Assembly: GCA_030681235.1 (NCBI GenBank)
Contig: JAUXWY010000132.1
Location: 1-50,097 of the forward strand
DNA from: Pirellulaceae bacterium
GTDB taxonomy: Bacteria; Planctomycetota; Planctomycetia; Pirellulales; Pirellulaceae
Length of the DNA stretch: 50,097 nucleotides
Direction of reading: 5' to 3'
Position 1 is the stretch's first letter. Each line of letters starts with the position of its first letter. A program made the position numbers and the translations under genes. The notes under the pieces were generated by a model. It worked only from the letters and a program-made list of their open reading frames with translations. It was not told where the DNA came from and searched no databases. This document shows positions 9,205 through 17,340 of the stretch, piece by piece.

Positions 9205-9861
9205 CTAGCCCGACGATCGAGCCCCAAACGCAATGGCGACGATCCGATTCTGCGCGATCAACTCCAACAGCAACTGCGCGTTGATGTCGGTATCTAATTC
9301 TTCATCGACCTCGATACAAATCGTGGTCGGACGCCCGTCCGCCGCCCTCGCGGCCAATGTCGTACCCTCCCCAATCGCCACAACGCGAAATGGTGCCGTC
9401 AGGCGAAAAACGGGCTCCTCGAATTCAAAGTCCTCGTAGACAAAACGCACAGCTTCTCCGACAGCCAGGAAACGGGGTTCGTATTTAACGCCTTCTAGAG
9501 ATACATTGACGGCCACTTTGCCTGCCGTCAGGCGAAACACTTCTGGCGTCGCCAAGTCACTCCGCAGAATCGGCGTGCCCGGCTCCAATTGCCGACTCAA
9601 GGCCAGTCCATCATACAAGACTGCATGGTCCGTCGAGATAAACTGTTGATCCAACTTCAAGGTCGATGGCAAATTGATGCTGGCCACATTGACGCCGTCT
9701 CCAACGGTCCGGAGTTTCCCACCCAGCGCCAGCCGCTCGGCCGCGACCAGATAGGATTGCATTTCGCCCTTTTGACTTTGCAGCGTTTGGTAGTGCATGA
9801 CCGCCGCCAGCAACCCAAACACCAGTGGCAGCAAGAACGCCAGTATCGTTCGACTCAACAT
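9205..9861 (-). CDS. cpaB: Flp pilus assembly protein CpaB/RcpC-like (SAF domain)
   Basis: Periplasmic Tad component, inner-membrane anchored by its N-terminus (MLSRTILAFLLPLVFGLLAAVMHYQ). After the anchor, residues about 47-105 match the SAF/CpaB domain: VASINLPSTLKLDQQFISTDH, then LSRQLEPGTPILRSDL, the conserved 'G.pi...dL' turn. The second half (about 110-218) is beta-rich and ends shortly after a charged stretch. At 218 residues it is near the short end for CpaB. No strong ribosome-binding site is visible before the ATG. It lies between the pilin gene and tadA. The secretin gene (CpaC/RcpA), which usually follows cpaB, is not here. Confidence 0.85.
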   Translation of the reverse strand: MLSRTILAFLLPLVFGLLAAVMHYQTLQSQKGEMQSYLVAAERLALGGKLRTVGDGVNVASINLPSTLKLDQQFISTDHAVLYDGLALSRQLEPGTPILRSDLATPEVFRLTAGKVAVNVSLEGVKYEPRFLAVGEAVRFVYEDFEFEEPVFRLTAPFRVVAIGEGTTLAARAADGRPTTICIEVDEELDTDINAQLLLELIAQNRIVAIAFGARSSG

Positions 9862-10029
9862 GATGCGTTACTCGGTAATCAATCAGGTTAGAGGTGGTTA
9901 CGGCCCAAAACGGTCGCCTCATCCAGCAGGCGGCGAAGCCCAGAGTCGGCAAGGTCCACGAACGTCATCGTCCGAGCTGGAGCCTCAAAACGAATTTATC
10001 TGTCGGTGGCCCCACAATCAAAAATGAGA

Positions 10030-10272
10030 CTAACCAAAAGGCTTGATATCCTTGCCACCCTTATCGCCGCCACCCGAACCTAAAATGGAGTCGGCTGCAT
10101 TCTTGATAGACTCCCAAAACACAGCGACTAAACTGACAACGGCGACCAAAATTAGTGCGCCTACAGCGATCCACATCACATTATCCACCGCCGCGGCAGC
10201 GGACCGGTCTTTGTGCAAGTCACGCAACCACTTACTCACCTTTAGCCGTCCGGTCGTCAAGATCCACAACAT
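10030..10272 (-). CDS. Flp-like type IVb pilin
   Basis: 80 residues: a basic N-terminus (LRDLHKDRSAAAAVDNVMWIAVGALILVAVV...) and one long hydrophobic helix followed by a glycine- and lysine-rich tail. The pattern resembles Flp pilins, where a short leader precedes an A/V-rich helix, although the usual G-E-Y motif is replaced by AAAAVDN, so the cleavage site is unclear. The start was placed at the ATG 10270-10272 because GGGAG lies seven bases upstream; an in-frame GTG two codons earlier has the site almost on top of it. It is 32 bases downstream of the serpin gene and ahead of cpaB. Confidence 0.72.
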   Translation of the reverse strand: MLWILTTGRLKVSKWLRDLHKDRSAAAAVDNVMWIAVGALILVAVVSLVAVFWESIKNAADSILGSGGGDKGGKDIKPFG

Positions 10273-10279
10273 TTGCACT

Positions 10280-10284
10280 CTCCC
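10280..10284 (-). promoter_or_regulatory. Ribosome-binding site that decides the pilin start
   Basis: GGGAG on the minus strand, seven bases before the ATG at 10270-10272. The in-frame GTG at 10276-10278 is only one base from the site, so initiation at the ATG is preferred. Confidence 0.6.
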
Positions 10285-10304
10285 AATCCAGTTGGTATCA
10301 GTAT

Positions 10305-11780
10305 CTATTGATGGTTAACAAACTGCCCTTGAAAAATCACGCATCCGGACCGATGAGCCACTTCGAAGACGAACGGGCGATCGATCTTCAATTGGCGATA
10401 GTCGCCTCGATCCATACCACGAGGAACTCCAGCTACCGTGGTTACGGACTCCGCCATCACTCCTTGTAGGTCCAGACGCACACGAGTCGATTGTACCATT
10501 GAGCCAATCACAGATCTACTGTCGATCTCTGAAAAATTGGCGTCCGGTGAAAGCGATATCTCCAAACCCAACAACGCAGCAATCTCGGACCGCTCGATGA
10601 TATTGGCAACTTCCAAAATCGGGAGTTGTAGTTCTGTTTTGACCGCCTCTTGTGGCTCCAAAGACACCGGAAATTTGGCCATATTCGCGAGCAACTGCTG
10701 CAGGCCTTCAGGGCCTTCGTCGGCGGGTAAAATAATTCGCAGCGAAAAACTGGGATCGCGCAGCGGCACAACGATCACTTGCTGGCCATGCCACTCGAAG
10801 CTCTCTACCAGGCCTTTAACGGAAACTCCTGCAACACGCTGCACGCCTTCAAAGCCGCGAAACTCAAATTCGTTGATCAAGCTTGCGGTCCCATCCCAGG
10901 CCGACCGAAACTTGCAGAGATTAACCAACAGAAATTGGGTATCGTTCAGCTCCATACCTTCGAACGCGGACGGCCCAAACTGTTGGTTTGTTGCTTGTTG
11001 CAGCCATTCCGCAACATCGGGTGACGCCAACACGGTCGCATCCAAGCTGGGGACCGTTGCTATCGCACCCCGGAAAACCTCTCGGACCCACGCCGTAAAC
11101 GCACCGCTGGGCGACAAAGACGTATTGTACAAGAACAAATTGTAATTCTTGAGATTTCCGGTCTCTGCGTCGACAGTAGGCTTTCGAATCATCTTTAGGT
11201 GGCGTTCGCGAAAGATGGTACCACCATTCGAGTCGAAGCCGTCGACCACCAATTCTCCCTGGCTGGTACGGACAATCGCTTCCCACTCTTGTACCGAACG
11301 AATCGGCCGGCCGTTGGCAACCAAAATCAAGTCGCCCGGACGCAGGACTTCGGCAGCAACTTCCGCATCCAGCTCAGTGACGACAACCCCATAACGTCCG
11401 TTCTCCACGACTTGTCCTGGAAACTGATTCTCTACTGAAGCCGAGGCTAGAAACCAGTGTCCCCAGGCCTCTTCCAAGGATTCCATCGACACGTCGGGCC
11501 CGACGCGATTTCCTCCCAGCACGGCGTTGCGCAGCTCGTTCCGACTTTTCCCCCGCGCCCCCTCCGACAGCAAACCGACCACTTGCGTCAGGCCGTAAGG
11601 ACATAACACCCAATTTCGATTGGGTGTCTCACGTGACATCACTTGATAGACTCGCCGAGCAACCCGGTTAGGTTCGACATGAACGGATGATGCTGCGGGA
11701 AGCTGTGGCGCCGCCAGAACCGCATCGCTTCCGAAGCAACAACCGACCAAGAGCAACATCGAAAAACGAAGCCGATCCAT
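10305..11780 (-). CDS. Secreted serpin-like protein with an inserted PDZ domain
   Basis: 491 residues with a signal peptide (MDRLRFSMLLLVGCCFGSDA..., cut near AAP at 23-25). The serpin fold is visible: NWVLCPYGLTQVVGLLSEGARG (56-77) for helices A/B, NLFLYNTSL and PDVAEWLQQATN for the first sheet and the 'iNxWv..T' region, FLLVNLCKFRSAW (283-295) for s3A, LRIILPADEGPEGL, and LKIDRPFVFEV (464-474), which fits the whole PROSITE serpin signature. A PDZ-like domain (about 120-200) interrupts the N-terminal helical part. The hinge begins near G440 (GVMAESVTT). Counting from the hinge puts P1 at R454; counting back from the PFVF signature puts it at R458. AAGGAG lies eight bases before the ATG. It is the last gene of the caspase operon. 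Inhibitory activity is inferred, not proven; the hinge is only partly like that of inhibitory serpins. Confidence 0.88.
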   Translation of the reverse strand: MDRLRFSMLLLVGCCFGSDAVLAAPQLPAASSVHVEPNRVARRVYQVMSRETPNRNWVLCPYGLTQVVGLLSEGARGKSRNELRNAVLGGNRVGPDVSMESLEEAWGHWFLASASVENQFPGQVVENGRYGVVVTELDAEVAAEVLRPGDLILVANGRPIRSVQEWEAIVRTSQGELVVDGFDSNGGTIFRERHLKMIRKPTVDAETGNLKNYNLFLYNTSLSPSGAFTAWVREVFRGAIATVPSLDATVLASPDVAEWLQQATNQQFGPSAFEGMELNDTQFLLVNLCKFRSAWDGTASLINEFEFRGFEGVQRVAGVSVKGLVESFEWHGQQVIVVPLRDPSFSLRIILPADEGPEGLQQLLANMAKFPVSLEPQEAVKTELQLPILEVANIIERSEIAALLGLEISLSPDANFSEIDSRSVIGSMVQSTRVRLDLQGVMAESVTTVAGVPRGMDRGDYRQLKIDRPFVFEVAHRSGCVIFQGQFVNHQ

Positions 11781-11793
11781 GCTAAGAGCTCCT

Positions 11794-13044
11794 TCACTGG
11801 TTGGCCGTTCGGTCGTAGCGAACCGAAACGCCGGCTCGCACGGCACCAGGGATTTTTTGCACCATCAAAACCTTGGCCTGATGTTCGGGCCCAACTCCGG
11901 TCCCCGCCGATCCGCGAGTTTTTGCTAATGCCCCTTCTTCAGGGTCCTTTAGGAGCTCCTCGTGGTTATTAAACGCGCGAAAGAAATTCGCATGAACCGT
12001 CCCAACATTCATGGCGAATCCCTGTTGATAGGCCAAGGAATCCTCTTTAGCCACGATTGAAAACTTGTTGGCCGTTTGGCTATCCTTCTGCCAACCGCGA
12101 ATCACCGTCGACTTTCCGGCCGGAATGTACCACAGCAAACGCTTGGTCTTGGAAAAGAACCCACTGTCCACGCCGTCGATTTGCAGGTTGACTAATACAT
12201 CAAACGGAGCATGGTTGTATAACGCAACTTCGTAGTACTCTTCGGATTTGAACCCTACCATCGCCAGCCCGTCGCGATAAATGCTGTGCGTGAGAGGTTT
12301 GTCATTGCTCCGAATTTGTATCCCGAACATGCCATCTTTTTTTGCGTACACCACGCCATCTTGAATGTGCTGTTGCGGGAGTTGTCCCAGATTGGGGCGC
12401 AACGCCGTTTGCGGCGATTGATTATTTGGTTTGGCAGAGCCAGGTACCAGCGGTACCTTCGCGGTGTCCGGATCCAAGTATCCAACGACTGCCGCATCAA
12501 CAACCGAGGCCGGCAATGGAGACGACGCCCCGGTGCGACGATCACTCAGATCCACGGGAATCGCCATTTCGCGGGCAATCTCTTCAGAGTTCTTCTGCTC
12601 CAGCGTAAACTTTAGCGGTGGCCCCTGCGGTTGCTGGTTGCTATCGTGCACCGCAAATCCCAAAGTGTAATACGGTGGTTTATCTTGGTCGCTTTTGGGT
12701 GGCACCATCTTCACCGTGACAACCAGGAAACTCTTGGCCCGACCCGTTTTCGCGACTTGCAAGCCCTGGTCCATCAGCGCGCTTCGCAGGGCGTTCATGA
12801 TCTTGTTTCGCAGCGCGTCTTCAAACGTTCCTTCGACTCGGATCACTAACTCCCGAATCCCACCCATGCGTAACTCGCCACCTAATTCGGCAGCTTTGCT
12901 GTCAATCAATGATTCGATACTCGCCGAGGTCGTCAAGGAAGGTTCGGTCGGCGACTCTCGCACATCGACGTCGGCAAAACAATGCCCTGCCATCGTGACC
13001 AACGCAACCACTAGCCAAAGGCTTCGTTGTTTCTTCATGACCAT
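11794..13044 (-). CDS. Secreted protein of unknown function between caspase-like and serpin-like genes
   Basis: 416 residues starting with a signal peptide (MVMKKQRSLWLVVALVTMAGHCFADV). I do not recognise a named family. The first part (about 40-150) alternates strands and helices and includes LVIRVEGTFEDALRNKIMNAL and FLVVTVKMVPP, somewhat like small envelope alpha/beta domains. A central linker is Pro/Asn/Gln-rich (about 195-235). The later part (about 270-350) has YYEVALYNHAPFDVLVNLQIDGVDSG and WYIPAGKSTVIRGWQKD, a beta-sandwich-like pattern that recurs in exported proteins of planctomycetes (recollection, not checked). It starts nine bases after the caspase gene with AAAGGA upstream, and ends 13 bases before the serpin, so the three are co-transcribed. 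A second ATG at 13036-13038 could also be used. Confidence 0.75.
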   Translation of the reverse strand: MVMKKQRSLWLVVALVTMAGHCFADVDVRESPTEPSLTTSASIESLIDSKAAELGGELRMGGIRELVIRVEGTFEDALRNKIMNALRSALMDQGLQVAKTGRAKSFLVVTVKMVPPKSDQDKPPYYTLGFAVHDSNQQPQGPPLKFTLEQKNSEEIAREMAIPVDLSDRRTGASSPLPASVVDAAVVGYLDPDTAKVPLVPGSAKPNNQSPQTALRPNLGQLPQQHIQDGVVYAKKDGMFGIQIRSNDKPLTHSIYRDGLAMVGFKSEEYYEVALYNHAPFDVLVNLQIDGVDSGFFSKTKRLLWYIPAGKSTVIRGWQKDSQTANKFSIVAKEDSLAYQQGFAMNVGTVHANFFRAFNNHEELLKDPEEGALAKTRGSAGTGVGPEHQAKVLMVQKIPGAVRAGVSVRYDRTANQ

Positions 13045-13053
13045 GCTTTCCTT

Positions 13054-15066
13054 TTAACGATTTCTCAACGCCGTTTGCAATTGATACGTCTGACCGGACT
13101 TGTGATCCTCAACCAGCAACTCCAACGACCCATTGGTTTGATTGATCAACCGCACCGCTGTTTGCTGATCGCTAACGCTCGTTCCGTTGACTGCTAAGAT
13201 GAAGTCGCCCGCCTCAAGTTCGATTCCCGTCTGCCCCGTCGACCGTACCACACATCGAGTCGCAGGAGACCCAGGGGTAACACTTTGAATCATGACCCCT
13301 TGGTTCGTTGTGACCAACGAGACGCCTAACGGAACTCGCCCGCTACCACCGGGATTGCCGCCACCGGGATTGCCGCCACCGGGCAAGTTCGCCGTCAAGG
13401 TGAGCAAGCTACCCGTGTTGATATCTCGGACTTGCAGACTCGTCCGCCCGCTAGCCGATTGGATCAATCGACTTGCGTGTTCCGCACTGCTCACCTGCTG
13501 CCCATTGATCGAATAGATTTCGTCGCCAACTTCCAAGCGAATCACTTCCCCGGCATTATTCAGCAGGTTTTCCGCCGCACTGCCGCTCGAAACTGCGACG
13601 ACAATCGCGGCACCGTCGGGACCGTTGCCCATTTCGATTCCCAGCCGAGTCATTCCGGCCAAGCCACCACCGACCCCACCTCCCATGCCGTCGATGATTG
13701 CTCCGCCGCCGGATTCAAAAGCACCGCTGAGCTTGCCTGCTGCGGCACCGTCCCAAACGACCAATGAAAACTGGCTTCCCGCCGAATTGACTTGGTTCTG
13801 CAAGTCGCTGAGCGAGTTAATTTGACGACCGTTGAACTCACGAATCGACTCGCCGTATTCCAACAACCAACGGCGACCATCGGACATCCGCAGGTTGTTG
13901 CCGGGTGTTCCCTCAAGCGAGTTGACGACGAAAATAAATCCGTCCGGCGGGGCAAAGAAGCCGGTACCCAGGCGCTCTGAGAACCAATAGTTTGCCGGCG
14001 CCGATTGGTCGGACGCGACCACGGTCAATCCTTGATGCCGCCACAACCAAGTTCCATCAGACCCTGGAAACTTGTACGCGGTCAGGTCTTGATTGACCCG
14101 CACCGAGTCCACCACGACACCATCTCTCAACGTTTGCCGTTCGAGATAAAGCGAACCAGTACTCGGATCGATTTTTGTTGGACTGTTAACTACGACGACG
14201 GTTGGTTCCGGCTTTCGGTATTGCACTGCCAATTGCAGCGAACGCGGCGACTGCACGTATTGAATTTGCGAATCGGACGGACGTCGCAAGCCTTCCCCAT
14301 GGTTTTTGGTGAATTCTTCACTCGTCGATTTAGTCGCCGTTTCGATGACCTGCTGCCAAGTCAGCTGGTCATTCGACGCATTTGTCGCCAACGTCTCGAG
14401 CAACTGCCAAGTGAATATTCCTCCTTTTTCCTGATTGCCATAGCTATCCGCCAATTCCCCTTCACTGGCCGAGACAACATCGACGACACCCGAGCATTCC
14501 AGAAACAACCGACGATACAACGGTGAAATGGTCGCTTTTTGCGAGTCGTAGCTACGCGCTTCACGAACGTTCTTGTTATAGTCCGAATCGCGAACCACAG
14601 CACAGGCATCCGAAACGATCAGCTGCAAGCGTGCGTTCGAGCTCTTAACGGCGGCCACAACCTCACTGCGCGGTACCGTTCCACCTTTGAGTTCTAGAAA
14701 GTAAGCTCCATTGGCGGATGAACCATGGCCACTGTAATGGAAGTAGATCGCGTCCTGAGGGCCTGCTTTCCGAGTGAGGTCCGCTAAGGCGCGGCGTAGG
14801 TTGTCCGGTGTGAACTTATCGCCATCCACCGATTGAATCTCGTACGGCGGCGGTTGGGTCCCCGCTAATTTCTGTAACGTATTTCGAATCGAATTCAGGT
14901 CCGCCAGGCAACTGCTGCCGATGCTACTTTTCGGGTCCGCTACGTTAGCTGTGTCAGCAACTACCAACACATAAAGTTTTCCCTGGGCCGAAACGCAATC
15001 GGCCAATAGCGTTGCTGACACCAGCACCGCCAGAAGAAACTTACCGATTATCATCTTGTTGCGCAC
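13054..15066 (-). CDS. Secreted caspase-like (C14) peptidase with PDZ domains
   Basis: 670 residues with a signal peptide (MRNKMIIGKFLLAVLVSATLL, cut near SAQG at about 26-29). Residues 30-290 read as a caspase/metacaspase p20-p10 fold: LYVLVVADTANV, then a helix, then the catalytic histidine H114 in YFHYSGHGSS and the catalytic cysteine C155 in LQLIVSDACA. Two clear PDZ-like modules follow, near 500-590 (LEVGDEIYSINGQQVSS) and 600-670 (LEAGDFILAVNGTSVSD), joined by a GGGNPGGGNPGG linker; a third, weaker one lies near 420-470. Caspase-like enzymes outside animals often cut after Arg or Lys. The GTG start is chosen because GGGAG lies six bases upstream; an ATG four codons later is an alternative. 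It is the first gene of an operon with the unknown protein and the serpin. Confidence 0.9.
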   Translation of the reverse strand: MRNKMIIGKFLLAVLVSATLLADCVSAQGKLYVLVVADTANVADPKSSIGSSCLADLNSIRNTLQKLAGTQPPPYEIQSVDGDKFTPDNLRRALADLTRKAGPQDAIYFHYSGHGSSANGAYFLELKGGTVPRSEVVAAVKSSNARLQLIVSDACAVVRDSDYNKNVREARSYDSQKATISPLYRRLFLECSGVVDVVSASEGELADSYGNQEKGGIFTWQLLETLATNASNDQLTWQQVIETATKSTSEEFTKNHGEGLRRPSDSQIQYVQSPRSLQLAVQYRKPEPTVVVVNSPTKIDPSTGSLYLERQTLRDGVVVDSVRVNQDLTAYKFPGSDGTWLWRHQGLTVVASDQSAPANYWFSERLGTGFFAPPDGFIFVVNSLEGTPGNNLRMSDGRRWLLEYGESIREFNGRQINSLSDLQNQVNSAGSQFSLVVWDGAAAGKLSGAFESGGGAIIDGMGGGVGGGLAGMTRLGIEMGNGPDGAAIVVAVSSGSAAENLLNNAGEVIRLEVGDEIYSINGQQVSSAEHASRLIQSASGRTSLQVRDINTGSLLTLTANLPGGGNPGGGNPGGSGRVPLGVSLVTTNQGVMIQSVTPGSPATRCVVRSTGQTGIELEAGDFILAVNGTSVSDQQTAVRLINQTNGSLELLVEDHKSGQTYQLQTALRNR

Positions 15067-15072
15067 GAAAAT

Positions 15073-15077
15073 CTCCC
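15073..15077 (-). promoter_or_regulatory. Ribosome-binding site of the caspase-like gene
   Basis: GGGAG on the minus strand, six bases before the GTG at 15064-15066. The in-frame ATG at 15052-15054 is 18 bases away and poorly placed, so the GTG start is favoured. The signal peptide is present with either start. Confidence 0.55.
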
Positions 15078-15317
15078 ATACAAGACAATCATCAACGGAA
15101 ACCAACAGTGAACTGGGACTGCGTTTTCGGTATTCCGCAGAGCTTCTTGCGAAGCAGGATAACACATCCATTCTAGACTGTCAACAAATCGAGTTAAGGA
15201 CATTCGGATTGATTCGGCGCATTCCCCGCCTTTTGCCGCATGCCGTTGAGACGAACTGCGAGCAATTCTCTGAAGATTCGCGGCCGCTCCGTTGGTGTTG
15301 GTCGATTCGCACTGTTA

Positions 15318-16598
15318 TCAATTCATCGCATTTGACCTGTTTGTCGGAACAGCCAATTTGGCTCCAAAACTGTTACCAGCGACAGTGAAAGGTCGATCAT
15401 CGATCAACGTGGGAACGTAAATCGCTTGATGGGTAAGGAAAGGCGCCGGAGCCACTCGACTATAATATCCGACAAACCGCCCGTTGATCAGATAGGCTCC
15501 GACGGCCGGGTACTGAGGCCCGGCCGCGAAGTCCAAAGGCGCGACTTCAAAACAACGTTGCACGACCCAATCCACCGGGCGCTTGCGAACCTCAGCCAAC
15601 GCCGCCGACCACTGGGCCTCGGTGACCAAGCTGCCCATCACCACGTTGTCCCCCATGCGCCCAAAGTTCTGCTTCAGCACCCACTGCGGGCGCTGCGATT
15701 CTAGCTCGCACCAAAACTCCGGACTTTCAACTTGTCGGGCCGCCTCGTAAGTGAGCGGTGCCACTTCACGCAAAAACTCCAAATCGTCCGGTGATACGAC
15801 TCCGGCCTCTTCCCAAACAGCAAACACGGCTTTGCTCTGCGTGATCAAACGCGTCAGGGGGTTCAACATCGGCCATCGTCGAATGGCCTGTTCCCAATCG
15901 CCTCGGTTCTCCAACAGTCCGAACCATTCGCCAGGATAAAATCGAATCCCCGCGGCAACTTTTTGGCCACATGCAGTGAACCCTTGCCAAGTTTTTCGTA
16001 AATGGCGCGGCGAACACAGCACACTATCCTGACCACGCTGGCGCAACAGTTGCTGCAAGACCACCATATGCTGCAAGTCTTCCGCATAACCCGTCGCGTA
16101 CATCAGCGCGATCCGGCCCCGCGCGGGAACTGCCCGCAGCAACGCTTCAGCAAACTCGTCAACAAATTTCAAACCCGGATGATACGGCTGCAACAACCGC
16201 GCCGCAGAAATGATCTCATTAAAACCGCCCGGCACATCTTCGTTGAATTCACAAACTTGCCAGCGACCGTCAGGCGTTTGAAAAAAATCATAACGAGCCA
16301 GTTGCCAATCGCTGTCCGGCTCTTTTTGGATCCAGTCCCGCACGACATCTGGAATCCCCAAGCGCGCCAACAAATCCGGTCGTTGTTTCAGTCGCCTTTC
16401 GAGCCCTCGCAAGATCCGGGCCAATCGTTCGGACATTTCCACAATGAGTTGATGTTCGGCCGGAGACAGAACGAGACTCTCGGGCAGCAACCGCAGCTTC
16501 CCTTCGACGTAGCTGTCCCACTTCTGGAACTGGAATCGCAAGCGCTGATGATACGCCGCAAATTCGTCAGGGCTAATTTGCCAGCTAAAGCTTCTCAT
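15318..16598 (-). CDS. ATP-grasp enzyme, glutathionylspermidine-synthase-like
   Basis: 426 residues. The pattern RYDFFQTPDGRWQVCEFNEDVPGGFNE (about 101-127) resembles the metal- and substrate-binding region of the glutathionylspermidine-synthase or circularly permuted ATP-grasp family, where a Phe-Asp motif is followed by 'ExNaD.P'. A later QWVLKQNFGRMGDNVVMG is the ATP-phosphate loop, and WVVQRCFEVAPLDF and VGAYLINGRFVGYYSR are the C-terminal strands. Members join an amine or amino acid to a carboxylate using ATP. The substrate is unknown. The ATG at 16596-16598 lacks a strong ribosome-binding site; an ATG ten codons upstream is an alternative. It is separated by about 250 bases from the caspase operon and is probably not part of it. 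Confidence 0.75.
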   Translation of the reverse strand: MRSFSWQISPDEFAAYHQRLRFQFQKWDSYVEGKLRLLPESLVLSPAEHQLIVEMSERLARILRGLERRLKQRPDLLARLGIPDVVRDWIQKEPDSDWQLARYDFFQTPDGRWQVCEFNEDVPGGFNEIISAARLLQPYHPGLKFVDEFAEALLRAVPARGRIALMYATGYAEDLQHMVVLQQLLRQRGQDSVLCSPRHLRKTWQGFTACGQKVAAGIRFYPGEWFGLLENRGDWEQAIRRWPMLNPLTRLITQSKAVFAVWEEAGVVSPDDLEFLREVAPLTYEAARQVESPEFWCELESQRPQWVLKQNFGRMGDNVVMGSLVTEAQWSAALAEVRKRPVDWVVQRCFEVAPLDFAAGPQYPAVGAYLINGRFVGYYSRVAPAPFLTHQAIYVPTLIDDRPFTVAGNSFGAKLAVPTNRSNAMN

Positions 16599-16922
16599 AT
16601 GACTGTTCTGGCACGAATCCGTCACCATTCTCGTCCGCCAAATGCAGAACCCGAGCATTCTCAAAACCCGGTCGAACCGATTCCGACATCCATGGCCTCG
16701 TCACACGATTCACGTACGCCCACAATCTTCGAACACTAGTGTAACGAGTCGTGGACAATTTTGCCATTAGTCGGAACCGAGAGTTGACGCTTCAATGCTG
16801 GCAGACGAGTGGTTGGCAGAGGAATGGAGGTTGCCGCCTATCTGGAGCGCCAAGCTGAGCACCACGGATACGATAGTCAAACGACTCCATCGGTATTCAC
16901 CAAGACGTATGACCTAGCTGAA
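16599..16922. other. Intergenic region with no gene supported
   Basis: About 320 bases between the ATP-grasp gene and the decayed transposase. Short open frames on either strand have no ribosome-binding site and no recognisable motif. The right part may include degraded 5' sequence of the transposon. Confidence 0.5.
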
Positions 16923-17340
16923 CACGAAGAACGCTTGTTTGTCACGGATCATGCAGTAACCTGCTTGCGCTATCATGTAGTGCTGGCGACACAGTGGCGG
17001 CGCGCGGCGCGGAGTATTTTCAATCGAGTCGGCATCGGAAGTTGTGGATTGTTGGCGAGCGATGCAGCCAGAGACAAAGGCTGTGATTCAGAAAGTCTCG
17101 TTTTTGGCAGATCATGTTCATTTGGCGCTAATGATCCATCCAACCGTTTCTCCAGCACTGGTTGTGACCGCCTGGATGAATGCGGCACAGAATTTGATGT
17201 GAAAGCGATTTGAGGGTGACTTGATTCGCTCGCGGATCGATCGTCTTTGGCAGCCAAGCGCTTACGTCGGCTCGTTTGGGCAGTTGCGTTCCGCCGCCGT
17301 AGCGTCGTATGTCCTTAGATGGGAATCGCAGGAAGATTGA
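16923..17340 (+). pseudogene. Decayed IS200/IS605-type TnpA (Y1 HUH) transposase
   Basis: Reading the plus strand, HAVTCLRYHVVLATQWRR starts like a TnpA protein. Then the frame must shift within the GC-rich run near 17000-17012 to give GVFSIES...VSFLADHVHLALMIHPTVSP, where HVH at 17113-17121 is the HUH metal-binding motif. The same frame meets a TGA at 17200-17202 and continues with LWQPSAYVGSFGQLRSAAVA and ASYVLRWESQED, the usual 'W...yfVGtvG' end with the candidate catalytic tyrosine, stopping at 17338-17340. One frameshift and one stop make it inactive. It is the only clear mobile-element trace here. The last 26 bases overlap the 3' end of the gene on the opposite strand, so the neighbour's tail may derive from the insertion. 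Confidence 0.8.

Noticed and set aside
10438..11145. Plus-strand open frame of 235 codons opposite the serpin
   Set aside because: Low-complexity Ser/Thr/Arg sequence and no start signal; the serpin reading on the other strand is well supported.
13054..15066. Caspase-like gene as a phage-defence effector
   Set aside because: It is exported by a signal peptide and has no sensor, nuclease or other defence gene beside it; a periplasmic or outside role fits better.
15142..15155. Hairpin GCTTC-TTGC-GAAGC upstream of the caspase gene
   Set aside because: Only five pairs and no T-run; too weak to call a terminator or riboswitch.
16002..16739. Plus-strand open frame of 245 codons
   Set aside because: Shadow of the ATP-grasp gene on the minus strand; arginine- and glutamine-rich, no motif.
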